Source: Callaeas wilsoni
Taxonomy: Eukaryota > Chordata > Aves > Passeriformes > Callaeidae
DNA: 64,000 nt
Assembly (NCBI GenBank): GCA_013398955.1
Contig: VWPU01001260.1
Coordinates: 18,808-82,807, forward strand
Reading direction: 5' to 3'
This document shows, one piece after another, positions 1 through 12,100 of this stretch. Each line of letters starts with the position of its first letter. Position 1 is the first letter of the stretch. The position numbers were made by a program, and so were the translations under genes. The notes beneath the pieces were generated by a model. It was given only the letters and a program-made list of their open reading frames with translations, had not been told where the DNA came from and did not search any database.

Positions 1-1892
1 TACTACATTGTTTTGTTTTATCATTTCGGTTCTCTGTTTGAAAATACTATTTGTATTTTAACTTAGAATTGGAACTCTCAAACAGAATATTATGCATTTT
101 TCAAGAGTGTCTAGCAGAAAACAAAGATACTGTCTGAACAGAGATTCTTCCTCGTTGCCTCTGGTATTACAAAGGTGCCTGCTTGTCAGTTCTAGAATGA
201 CCTTTCCATATAAATCATGGATGTTTAAAATTATCATTAATAAATACAAGAAAGAGAACATGAAGTGTGCTTTTAATGGAATTAATAGGTTTGGGAAAAG
301 ATATGAATGCCTGTAACAGGAGGGGATTGAATCCAGGACTTCCTTCCAGGCTATTAACTTACATGATAACAATATTGTACTACAGCCTGATTTTTATTTG
401 GTTTATCTAAACTGAGTTAAAATCATCTCTTCTGCTATGAAGTTAGCATGAGCAGTGTTGAAGTACTTCAGTATTCATTTTATTTTATTAAGCTGTTATA
501 GGATGCTGCTCATGTAAAAATTAAACTACATAACAATCTTGACATACTTTTATTATTTATAACATTCTAAAATTACTTTTAAAATTAATAAGAGTGTTTT
601 GGGTTGTTTTGCTTGTTCTAATATGCTTACTTGGAACAACACTTCCTAAATAATGTTGCCGTTTAGGGATAACCAGTTGGTAATTTTCTTTTGATGTTAC
701 TGAATGAGAAGACAGCAAAAGCAAATGAAAGGAAATTGTCTTTAAAAAAATATAAGCAATGTAATTATAATACTAAAAAAGGAGAAGGGAAAATAACATG
801 CTATGCTATCAAAAATAATAATTTAATCATTACTACAGCACTTCCGTGAATTAATTCTTGTTTCAACCATGACTTGTGTTTTAGATAAACCCCAGGCCTA
901 ATGATGAAGATACCATGATCTTTCAGTTGTTCAGTCTCTGAACAGTTCCTCCATTATAAATTTACATTTATCTCAGTAAATCCTCTAACTATGAGGCTAT
1001 CTGTATTGTTTTGCCATCACCTAAATACTTCCAATTTGAATGAATGTAGTCTTGTTTAGTATTGTTTGTATCAGCATCAGTGAATGACTCTGTGCTAGGG
1101 TAACCTCAAAGAGTTTGAGCCTCTCTGGGGTCTTACATGGAGTTTAGAGGGGGAGTAGTGAATACTCTAAATTGTAGTGAAGTTTAGGCTGGAGTTGGGG
1201 TAAATTTGGAAATGCGGCGAATGCAATTTCACAACACTTTGTGATTGGAATATGGCATCATATGAATTTTAGCATCTTCTGAGATTTGTCACCACTGGAT
1301 GGGAATAGCTGAATTACAGTTTTGAATATATGCAGCCTTTTTTTTTCCCTCAGTCACAGTTGAATAAGATACTGTGCCTCTCTAGGTCTTACTTGTGTCT
1401 GTATATAATGTATATTTTATTTGTTAGAGACTTGATATGCGTAAATAAATACAGGCAGTTATGGTTTAAATACATGTATGCAGAAGCCTACAAGTACAAA
1501 GAGGCTTATATATGTATGTAGAGAAGGAGGAGTGGTTTTGGACTTGTGCATAATAAGCATGATCATATGGTCACTTACATCAAAGTCACCATTACTGTTC
1601 ATTTCTGTAATCAGTTCTCTTTTCTTTTGCCAAAGTGAAGTCAAATACAGAACTTCTCTTTTTTGAACTAAGTTACATTGTAAATTCAGAAGACCCTTAA
1701 TTACTTTCAGAAAAACACCTTCAGTACATGGCACTTAGAAACAATTTTATCCATTAAACTTAAAATATTTGGCCAAATTTCCAACTAATTTTATTTCTTA
1801 CTAACTGAGTATTATTCTGATCTAGAATACAAAAGAAAAATAACATATATACATATTAGAAAGATGAAGCATGGAATATATGTTGTTAAGAA

Positions 1893-2079
1893 GGTAACTG
1901 CAGAAAATAACCTCCATCTCTCTGTCTTTCTGCTGGCCACGCTGCTTTTGATGCAGCCCAGGACACAGTTGGCTTTCTGGGCTTTGAGTGCACACTGATG
2001 GGTCATGTACATGTTCTCATCCATGAACACCCCCCAGTCCTTCTCAGTAGGGCTGTTCTCAAACCCCTCCTTCCCCATC
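1893..2079 (-). mobile_element. CR1 LINE fragment (late ORF2 region), antisense
   Basis: Read on the minus strand, this stretch encodes an ENSPTEKDWGVFMDENMYMT-like segment and then ANCVLGCIKSSVASR, the standard C-terminal ORF2 signature of avian CR1 (S.EKDLGVLVDE...ANCVLGCIKSSVASR). The element is 5' and 3' truncated and decayed. Its right edge coincides with the left end of the solo LTR at 2080. Confidence 0.85.
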
Positions 2080-2526
2080 TGATGCCTTAGGATTTTAGCT
2101 TATATATTTTCATATATTTGTAATCCTGGAATTCTTTAGTGTATAACTCTGAGCTCCATATAGAGTGTTAGCAACTGCTTTTCCTATTTTTGTCAGACAC
2201 AATTCCTCTCTAGGCCTGAGAATCACGGACACCTCACTGTCTGGGGCCCTGAGAAATGTAAACAAAAGTGAGTTGTGGGGGAGCAAACTAAGAGAATGGG
2301 ACTCCACTGCCTGAAGCTGTAATTGGACAATTAACCTCTGATGTGCAAATGGACGAAACTTGTATCTGTCCAAAAAACGTGTGACTGTGTCCATCCTGGG
2401 TGTAGTCTCTGCGAGACTCCTGCACTGCCCAAGGTGTGCCCTTGTGAAGGCCTTTCAATAAATACCTGCCCTTTATCCTTTCACTCTGTCTAGCCTCTGT
2501 TCCAGGTCAGTCTCTACAAGGCATCA
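2080..2526 (+). mobile_element. Solo retroviral LTR with target-site duplication
   Basis: A 447-bp element starts TGATGCCTT and ends AAGGCATCA, a perfect 9-bp terminal inverted repeat with TG...CA ends. The 4-bp flank catc is repeated immediately on both sides (2076-2079 and 2527-2530). An AATAAA at 2458-2463, about 65 bases before the right end, fits an R/U5 boundary in + orientation. No internal retroviral coding sequence follows, so it is a solo LTR formed by recombination. A 4-bp duplication is usual for gammaretrovirus-like (class I) elements, so class I is suggested but not proven. It lies in sense orientation inside a CWC27 intron. Confidence 0.88.
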
Positions 2527-5340
2527 CATCTTTTAAGATTAAACTTTTTCAGATAACAGGGTTAGCTAACTTCAGTCTAAAAACTTTGGTGAAAATGTAA
2601 TGCTTTCTGCTCTACTAGTATTCATTTTAATAAAAGTTAGAAAACTACAAGAATTCGAAGAACAGAACTACTATTTCATAGCACAGTCTTGGTGATAGGT
2701 ATGATACAGAGAAATGAAGGCAAGTTAGCCTTCCTTCACTCCTTACCAGGTATAATAGAATGGTTTGGTACACTCTTCAGAAAAAAAAGAAATTACCAAA
2801 GTTGAAATTAATGACTTACTAGTGTGATTTTGTAGGTAGTAGATAACTCTCTTGCCTTTTGGGAAAACTGGAGGCAGGGAATGATGTGATACAGGTTCAG
2901 AAAGTGTTGACTTTTTGGTGTAGAGAAATAACTGAGCTTCTGCAGTGTTCTTAGTACAAGTAGATTTGTATCAAACAATTGTTTGAAAGCCAGTGATATT
3001 CTTATTTTTATTTTTTAAAAGTCCTCATAAGAAATTAATAGAGTACATGTGAACAGAGTATTACCAATAATCTGAATTTAATGCCTAGATTGGCGCAATA
3101 CAATAAAAATGTCTTTGTAATATAACTAAATGCAAGGTTTTACAGTTGGAAATCAAAAATGCAGAGTGTAGCTGCAGGACAGTACAACTACTGAATGACA
3201 TTTTGGAAAGAAGTGACCAAGAGGTGAATTAAGAGTCTTTGTGGAAAATGAGTGCTTGGTGCAGTGGTGACGTTATCTTTTCTTTTTGAGTTAGGAACCA
3301 AGTACACCACCAGCAGAGACCTGCGGGAAAGCTGAAACCCATCAGTGTATCAGATTCCAAATTCCATTTTCAGAAAGGCTGAGGAAATACTGCAGGGAGT
3401 TCTGGAGTAGACAGAAGTGATTAAATTGAATGTTAGGAGAACATTCTTTCTTTTAAAAAGAGCTCTTTAAAAGGAGTGTGCATTAATCCACTAAAGGGAA
3501 GCCAGAGTGGTGACCATAATTAACAACGTAGAGTTGTTTTCTCTTGATTGTGCATTCAAATAGTTTACTAGGAAAGCTGATGCCTTCACCATACATGGTG
3601 TCTTTATTTATTTCACTGTAAATTTTCTAGATAAAATAGTTTTATTGTTTTGAGAAGAATCTGAAAATTCTGGAGTTACGAACCATTTGGCTATATCCTT
3701 TTCAGTCTTCTGCAGAGGAAGGTTACATCTGCATTGGCAGACCTCTGCATTTAGAAAGCAGAAGAACAGTTTCCAGCCTGCAGAAGCCTCGAAAAAGAGG
3801 AAGAAGCAAGGAAGCAAGAGGAAGAGGGGAGCCTGCAGTGTAGCTGTGGAATCAAGGGAGCAATGAGACAAAGATGGAGCAGAAAGCTGTTCTTTTATAG
3901 CAACAGAAACTTTCCAGCAATAGCAGGCACCTACATAATTGATTACAAATTAACAGCTATGTTATATGAAACCTGAATGCAAATTTACTGCATGCAAAGA
4001 GGTAGGCTTCAAAAATGAAGGGGACGGGTAACAGACTGTAGTCCCTTGCTTTGATTCTGCTCTGCCTTATGAGTTTGACGTTATCCTGTTTACAAAGTCA
4101 AGAGTCATTTCTAGTTCTGTTCCCATGAATGTGATTTGTGAATGTAGTCTGGCTTTCCTATCAGCCAGTTCCTGTGACTTCCTCTTTAGCATGAAGCATT
4201 TTTGGATTGCCTTTCTCACCAACCTAATTTGGCAAATTCAGCCTAGAAATAAAAAATAGGCAAAGTGTGGAGTCTGTAAAGAGCCAAGTATTGAAGTTGT
4301 TTATTGACCTAGTACTGATCATTGAAAGGGCTTGAAAAAATATTTTGGAGTTAGACTTTCTAAGAATTAAGATTTTCTGTGTTCTGTACAAAAACCTCTT
4401 TCCACTGGGGAAAAAGAGGGGGTAGGGGAGCTGAATAATTGTCACTAGCTAGTTCATTGTTCATGCTACAATAGTGTTTAGCTAACTAAGAGAAAGAGTA
4501 TGTGCGTCCCTCTTACAGGAAACTTATGATGTGCTACGCTCTGTTAGTGCCAAGTGCCATTTGTAACCCACTCTCTCTGTGTTGCTATTACTGTCTGGCA
4601 CTCTCAATATTTTAAACGTACAACCTTTTATTGACGTGTGTTGTTCCTGCTGTGCAAGTTCAATAAGAAGGTGTTGCAGTATACTGTATTAGTATTGTAA
4701 TGCAGCTTGTTTACAGTGCTATCCCCAATTTGTAGAAAAGCAATGGAGGTACTTGGATTAAAAATACCTCTTTATCTCTTTTTCCCCTATGATTTTCTTT
4801 TCAGGTAGATCAGTAGAACTGTAGTTTTATGTAAAAGCTGTTAATCTTGCTTAGTGTGACTTCTACCATGCTGTTGAAAATAAAGACCTTTTGCTGTGGT
4901 TGGCTGAAGAACTTTACAGTGGCAGTCTTCTTTCCTAGTGCTTTTCACAAGCTCTGTAGTTGTGCATACATACAGATGACAATGAAAATCAAAAGTGGTC
5001 ATCACCCAACAGTTCCAAGCCTTTTGCTTAGAAAAGGCTGTAGTCAGTAATGGTATTACAGATGAAAATTAAGGTATGTGAAACAACTGCAGGGAAATGC
5101 TTGCATGTCATGTTCTGTTCCTGCATTGTAATAATTTCTGCAGTTCATTGATTGTGATGAAATTTAAATCAATCAGAACTTAATTTAAAATTGAAAAAAT
5201 TTAAAAGTGCAAAATACCAGTTCTAACATCGGAAAAAATTATCAGTTCTTTTGGACAGGTAACCATTAGATGGACTCAGATAAGCATGAGCTGAAATAAA
5301 ATCTAAATTCAATTTACAGAAGAGCTTTTTTTTGCATTGA

Positions 5341-5508
5341 GGCAGGTTAAGAAGTAGTTGCCCAGAGACATTTTAGAGTCTCCATTTTTGGATATTCAAA
5401 ATGTTATTGGACAGCGCTCTCAGCATCCACCTGTATTTGGCCCTCATTTGAACAAGGAACCTGGGCTGTCTGGTCTTCAGAGGTCCATTACAAACTGTGA
5501 TTCTGTGA
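5341..5508 (+). mobile_element. CR1 LINE 3' end, sense
   Basis: The order of landmarks (ttgcccagaga, gagtctcca, gatattcaaaa, agaggtcc, then ctgtgattctgtg) matches the last 150-170 bases of avian CR1, including the terminal TTCTGTG-type repeat. It is old and diverged, and only the tail is present. Confidence 0.8.
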
Positions 5509-6087
5509 AGACAAATATTTCATTTGATATTGGCACAATGATTTGCAAATTTTAGTTTCTACTTTCTAGTGCTGTCACATGAGGTTTTTGTAAAATTTTT
5601 AAAATTAAATTGATTTTCATATCTAATAATACACTCTTACATGTGTTTCATGTCTTTGTCACTGAACAACTGTATTGCTTGTCCAACCGAAAAATCCAGG
5701 ATACTTGAGTAAACTGAATTTTATAACACATGCAATATTTATTTGGCAGTACCTCTTGTTTCAGATTCTCTTTGTGTGGTTCTCCTGGTTAATTAGAATG
5801 TTAAAATTCAGATGGAGATTCCTTGTTTTGTTATCCATTTCCTTAACATATTTCTAATGGGATCTTAAAGTAAGACGGCTGCTAATGTTCTTTTGTTATC
5901 CCTGCTAATGAAAATAGGGACTTTCTGAAGTCCTAACTGATTTTTAAGCCATGTTCATAGTATCAATGAGTCTGTACCTTCCCTTTGTTTGTATGAAAAA
6001 TCTACTGCCCATTAACTTTGATTCTGTTTCGTCTGAGTGGTTGTACATCTCAGAAGATTATATTCTTGTAAATATTTCTATTTGCAG

Positions 6088-6185
6088 TGAGGAGCTACGG
6101 AAGGAAGCCCGACAGCTGAAACGTGAACTACTGGAAGCAAAGCAGAAAAGAGAAGAAAGAGCTTTAAGACCCAAAGAGAAAGAAG
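6088..6185 (+). CDS. CWC27: CWC27 coding exon (fourth from last)
   Basis: This is an internal exon of the spliceosome-associated protein CWC27, a nuclear cyclophilin-like factor of the activated spliceosome. The acceptor is a pyrimidine-rich run ending in AG at 6087, and the donor gtaaga starts at 6186. The exon begins with the last base of a split serine codon (phase 2), then reads EELRKEARQLKRELLEAKQK and on to a charged PKEKE, leaving one base for the next exon. The EELRKEARQLKREL stretch is nearly identical to the human protein as I remember it and would form a highly charged helix or coiled coil in the linker between the N-terminal isomerase domain and the C-terminus. The upstream exons, including the isomerase domain, are not in the window. 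The next exon joins in frame at 15441. Confidence 0.95.
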
Positions 6186-9100
6186 GTAAGAGGTTTTGGG
6201 TAGATCTCCAGTTAACATTCTGGTTTTAAAGGTTTTTTGGGTTTTGTGTTTTATGTACATAAATGTTGACTGTTGTTGAAATGTAGATTTTTTTTTTCTT
6301 TCCCTAGGGATAGTAGTAATGTAATGATGCCAGTATGTAAGGAAATTGTATAGGTAGCATTTGTTCTCAAATCACGTAGTATTTCTCCTTCTAAATGTTC
6401 TTTAGTTACATCCGTGCTGTGACCTCTTGACTTGCAAGCCTTCTTGGCTTTCTGGCTTGGAAAGGTTCTTAAATGCAGAGGGTTAACTTTGAGCTCAAAG
6501 CTACTGACTTCAAACTTTCGTAAGACATCAATGGAACCCAAATTCAGAAAGTCACTACCATATGTATTTTCCCTAAACCTTAGCAAAATGGGATCTTCAG
6601 CTGCCCACTTCTTTGTCAGACAGTTTTTATATCCTGTTGCTTTTTGAATGTGTATAAATTGCTAAGTTTATAGTAGTATGTAAGGTGTACATTTTAGTCC
6701 AGATGGATGTAACACCCCTTATTGGCCAAACTGAAGAAACAAAAAAGTGTCTTTAAACACTCTGGAGTTGCGAGACACATTTTTAGGGTGGATTCTTAGT
6801 TCACTTCTCAATACCATAGAAATCTGAAAGAAAATATAAAATTATTTTCTAAAAAATTAACATAATACACAATTTACAAGAGTGGTAGAAAGTATAACAT
6901 AATTTTTAGACAAACTTGGGAACTTTCTTGAGTAATGGGTGAGCTTGATCAGCAGCATTCTGACAAAATGAAAAATACAGTATAATGAATTTGTATATGA
7001 AATCTGGCACCAAATGTTAAAAATTGCTGATGCTGAAAATGCTCTAGTAATCACTGAATGAGTATAAGCTCTCACTGGCAAAATAATGAATGCTGTCACT
7101 AACCATGTAAAAAAAGAACTGTGACTAGAGGTATAGAAAAGGTAAAGTATAGTCCTTATGTACATATATGATAAATTATCTTGAATAGTGCCATGTATGG
7201 CAGTTCTTACACTATTGCTTAAACTTATCCCTGTGTTCTGGTGCCAGTCAGTGAACTTTGTAATTTGAGGAAATTCACCTTTACAGTGACAGACTAAAGT
7301 ATTACTTGGGGAGTAGTTACTGCTGTGGTACAGTTTGGAAGGATACCTTTTATTCAAGCAAAGGGAGCTTGTATACCAGGGTTGGTGGGGGGCTTGTATT
7401 TTCTTTGAAATAAATAACAGGCAGGCCATAAATCAGATCAAAATCTGCAGGTAACAGCTAAGGGTAAAAATAATCTTGAATAATCTTGGCTTTCCTTTTT
7501 GTGATAGGAAGGGGTCGGTTCCAGTACCTATTGAGAAAGATAGATGGCAGGAAAGAACCTATTGAACTAGTTAGTGGAGTACCTAACTAAAAATCTTTAA
7601 AATAAACATGCTCTAAAATTTAAGGCAAAATTAAAAGAATGTTAAATGAGATGCAAGTAGTGAAGGATAAAATTATTAAAGAAAATGTAGTGAAAGATTT
7701 CAGGTTTTTGTACTAGAAAACAAACTGAACATGAATTCAGACTGCGATGTGGCTGTGACTGTGTGGTTGTTGCTACAAATGCAGTAACTGTAAAAGTGCA
7801 GTTGTATTACTGCACTTGGTTCCAAGTATTGTACCACCAAAAAGAATAGTGAACAATTTGATAAAAATGGACAAAACTACCCAAGACTAGCGGAACACTG
7901 TTTGGACAAGTTTATTGGGAGATACTCAAAGGTATGCGTAATTTATGTAGGGACGGGAATGGAAGGGTGGAATCTTTAGTCAAAGGAATGAAGCATACCT
8001 TTATTGTGAAATAGAATTTACAACAGAGGAATAATAGAATAGACTTTAGAAAGGCTTTGTCTTGAATATAATGAACTCTAACAGAAGTAGAAGTGTTGTA
8101 CCAAATAAGTAATTTTGCCCCAAAGTTAAAAGCACTTAGTCATTTTATATTTATTGGCCTGAGTTTTCATCAGTACAGTAGAGCTATCAACATGGAAGAC
8201 AGTCTGCTAAATGTATAATAGTTTACCTATTCCACATTAGTTTACATGTAAGAATTTGTATATATTTTAAAAATATCAGGATTTCTAATATTTCTGTCAG
8301 GAAATTGATGTGTAAGTAGCAGTAGACTTTTCCATTGTTCTCTGCCTATCCTCTTGGGGAGTGTGGGATGGAGAGTGGGTGTGTCATGCTGTATCAGGTA
8401 GGTCTGTGCAGATGGTGCAGACACTTACAGTGTGTCTGCCTATGCTTTGAGCTGGCTGCATTAGGAAAAAATGTTAGTTCACAGGCTATGTAACCACACT
8501 AAGGTGATTCTGTGCTTGATGAATAAAACGCTACATCTCAGCCAAAACTTGCAACCATAGTGAGAGAAATTCACTGAAGATCACAGAACGGTGAGAATAA
8601 GGCTTAGGTCATACTGGACAGGACTGGGTCTTATTCTGAGAGGATGCTAAGGAAGGGTCGGTAGCATGACACATCTAATTTAAGTCCACTGCGCAGATTT
8701 TTGTTAGTATTGGCATCACATTTAGTATCACTTCTTGAAATTGTTCATAGTATGTTTACCTAATATTTTTCAGTATTCCGTGATTAGATTAATTAAGAAA
8801 GACTAGAGAGTGAAAATTTAAGTGTTTACATTGTTTCAAGAGGTCAGAGAAAAAAAATAATTCCCTCCATACATGTTTAATTATAACCAGTCTTCCAATT
8901 TGTGAATAGTATTGTTGACTATGCCAGACTGCTGTCAAGACCTTACTTTAAATAAGACATTTTTCTTTTATGTGACATTTGTTGTAGTGAGGCCAGAAAT
9001 TACATCAAACACTAATTTGAGTGCTGAATTACTTCAGCATTTTTAAGTACTTCGTCAAATATTCATAAAAGATACACTTTTCAAAATTCTGTAGAGTAAA

Positions 9101-12100
9101 CCTGGGAATGTACTTCAGTGAAATCTGCTTCAGACATATAGCATCTGCCCAGTTAATTATGTTGGTTTTAAATAGTAGTAGTATTTAGGAAGTAATATTT
9201 TAGTTTTTCTTGTTGGAACATTTTTGTAAACTGTCAAATAATCTGTGGACGATGAAATTCAGTTGTCATACATGAGAAAACAGAAAAGCTGTGAAATACT
9301 GTCTGAGCAGGGAAACTTAACAACTAATGTAAAAACCAACATTCAAGGGTAAGAATTCTACCGAAGCATGCAGTATTTTCTGCTTTGTTTTTAATTGTGA
9401 TGTGGTAATCAAATGATTAAAATGTTCAGAAAATTCTCAAAATCAAGTGAGGATGCCATTTTAAGATTATGTTTTATTTCTGTTTTATTATAAAGTTTGG
9501 GTAATGTCAAGGGCACTCAAAGAATTAAGCACTGTCTTACATGGAAAGATGCTTTCTTGAAGTCTGGGACTTTAATAGAATTTTACGCCCTGAAAATAAA
9601 AAAATCCAAATTTCGATGGTTTGGGAACTTTGCAACATAAATGCGTTAAGTATGAAGATTTTTTTCAGTATAAACCATAGAGCTGTGTTACATCAAAGTG
9701 TACATCTTGAACGTGTCATCTTTGCAAAACTTTTTCTTCCACTGTTTATATTTTTTTTACATTTAATCTCCTAATACCCAGCATCCCTACACAGTCCCCT
9801 TCCTGCTAAAGTGAATGTTTTTTTCCTGTTGTCTCTCTGTCTGCAGAGGAAAGAGGACAAAACCTCACTGTAAGCCAGCTTTGATTGTAGTAGTAATCTT
9901 AAGCATGTACTCAAAATCCACTGACATTTGAAAATTAACCATATTTTAGACTAGGACCATGTGCCTAAAAACTACCAAAGTTCAAGAAGCATTTTCTAGA
10001 AACTTGCAGTTCACACTGTTTTGCAAATCTGCTCTGGTCTTTCAAATACATGTTTTGAAGCTCTAGGAATTACTTCTAAGATTTTATTATTTGAGTTGGC
10101 TAAATGAACTAGTAAGTTTGTTCTAGAACTTTTTTGTTCTTAAGTTTGTTGCTTTTTTCTCTGTAGCAAACTGAAAATCTAGTAATCAGTCCAACCCTGG
10201 AAGCTCATTCTGTAAGCAAATCTATTCAGTTGTTCACAGTTGCTAAATATTTCCTGACTCTTACCTAACTTCTTGGCAAACAGTGGCTCTTTAGGATCTG
10301 AGGCAGGCCAGAGCTATAGCAGCAGTAACTGGACGTTTCTTGAAAGTGCAAAGAAAACCACAAGTAGAACGAGTTCTAAGCAAAAATATACAGGAGAAGA
10401 TTTTACTAATTCTTTGAAGCATAAAATTAATTCATATTGTTTTATGGTGGAATAATTTTTACACTACTTTAAACTATGTTTTATGTTTCAGATACATATT
10501 ATTTAAAGCTGTAATAAATTTTTATCCTAATTCTGGAAGAAGTGAGTTACTTGTCTTGGTTATTAATTATCCAGAGTGTGACTAAGTTGTGTATTTGTAA
10601 CTTCTGATAGGAATTCTATTTTAATTTCTGAAATATTTCAGCATAGTAAAATTTCTTTTGTAATTTGTATGGATTTTATTTGGTTTGGAGCAAAAACAAC
10701 TTACTGTTATAAGATTTCAATCACAGTAAGATTTTTAAAATCAGTACTGCATACCTTTACAGTTCCAAAGGAAAGCAATATAAACTGAATATTAATGAGC
10801 TGAAAGTGGAATATACCGAACTAATACAGGAATGGGTTTTAGGAATTTTATTTTAATTCACAAAAACATTCAATCATAATTTCTTTCTCTTCAAACAAGA
10901 AGTTTTTGAGTTTTTTTCCCCTTTGGTATTTAGTCTAGCTATGCCATGCATTTATTGATATTTCTGTCCAGTAGGTCTTTTACCGTATGAAATGTGTCAT
11001 CTGAGTTGCTAAGTAATATATTTTGGATACTGAAGAAAATTTATGGGCCTACCACATTTAAAACATACACAAACCCTGTAAATAAACTGGGATGGCTTTT
11101 AATATAGGTATCTTTGTGCGTTCTCCTTGTTATCTTACCTCAGTTCTGCATAAACTCATGATTACATATTAAAATTGCATTACAGTAATTAATGGGATTG
11201 CTTTAGCATATCAGGAATGTTTTATAATGGAAGATACTTAAGTGTGTGTAAAAATCTTCGTGCTAGCTGTATCTCATCTAAGAAAAATCTTAAGTCTTTC
11301 ATTCATCATTTTCAATGCTATAGGCTCTTTCTTTTTTATGGTGACATTAAACCTTCAGAATCAGCATGTGTTTTTCTTTGTCACATTATGTATTATTTCT
11401 GCCCTTCATGTGTGTTTCTGATAATACTTTTGCCAAATTAAATTCCTTTTTCCAACAAGTGTTTTATGCAGTTTCATTATCTCTTTCTTAGAAAGGAAAT
11501 AAAATCTGTAGAATTTTATACAGATTCTAATTACAAGAACAGTAATTACTACAAATTTGTTTTAAAAAGTTTGTACTGTGAAAAATTGTATGCATACTCT
11601 CAGACCTGCATTTGTGTGAAATTGTACCTTATCTATGCCACAATTGGTGAACTTGTTATAGCAAAGTTACCCTGCCTGCAGTGCTAGAAATGGAGCCCAG
11701 TCTTTAAGGGAAATATCAATGTGAGCCTCAGCAGTGATCATGCTGTTCTGATCTACCACAGACAGCTGAATTAGAATTCATATTTCTTGGTTTCATTAAG
11801 TGGAGGATAAAATTGCAGTTTCGAAAATAAAGCACTTCTGATACATGTTTTGTTGAGTGTTTGTTATGTTGTTAAATGTATCAGATGCTTTAGGAATTAA
11901 GCTTAAAATTATCAAACTTTCTGCTTCAGTTCTTATTAGGAATTGATCCATCCATAAACGATCCACTCAATTTAATGCCCTTGGATCAAGTTTTGGCTTT
12001 GTTATACATCTGTCATTTTGTAGTTAAAAACTGACATCATTTGAACTCTTCCTTATTTAAGTGCGAGCAAAAAAAGATCTTCCAAATTTTTTTAAAATCA

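Larger units (their letters stand above)
1..6087 (+). other. CWC27: CWC27 intron (partial, 3' part)
   Basis: No CWC27 exon upstream of 6088 could be recognised here by the expected protein sequence, so this is read as intron running off the left edge. The identifiable contents are an antisense CR1 piece (1893-2079), a solo LTR (2080-2526) and a CR1 3' tail (5341-5508). The remainder is AT-rich unique-looking sequence. A short exon that I failed to spot by eye cannot be excluded. Confidence 0.7.

Noticed and set aside
6857..7429. 190-codon open frame on the minus strand, the longest in the window
   Set aside because: It lies in an AT-rich CWC27 intron, has no recognisable motif, biased low-information composition and no splice or promoter context. 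One frame of this length in 64 kb on six frames is only mildly unexpected.
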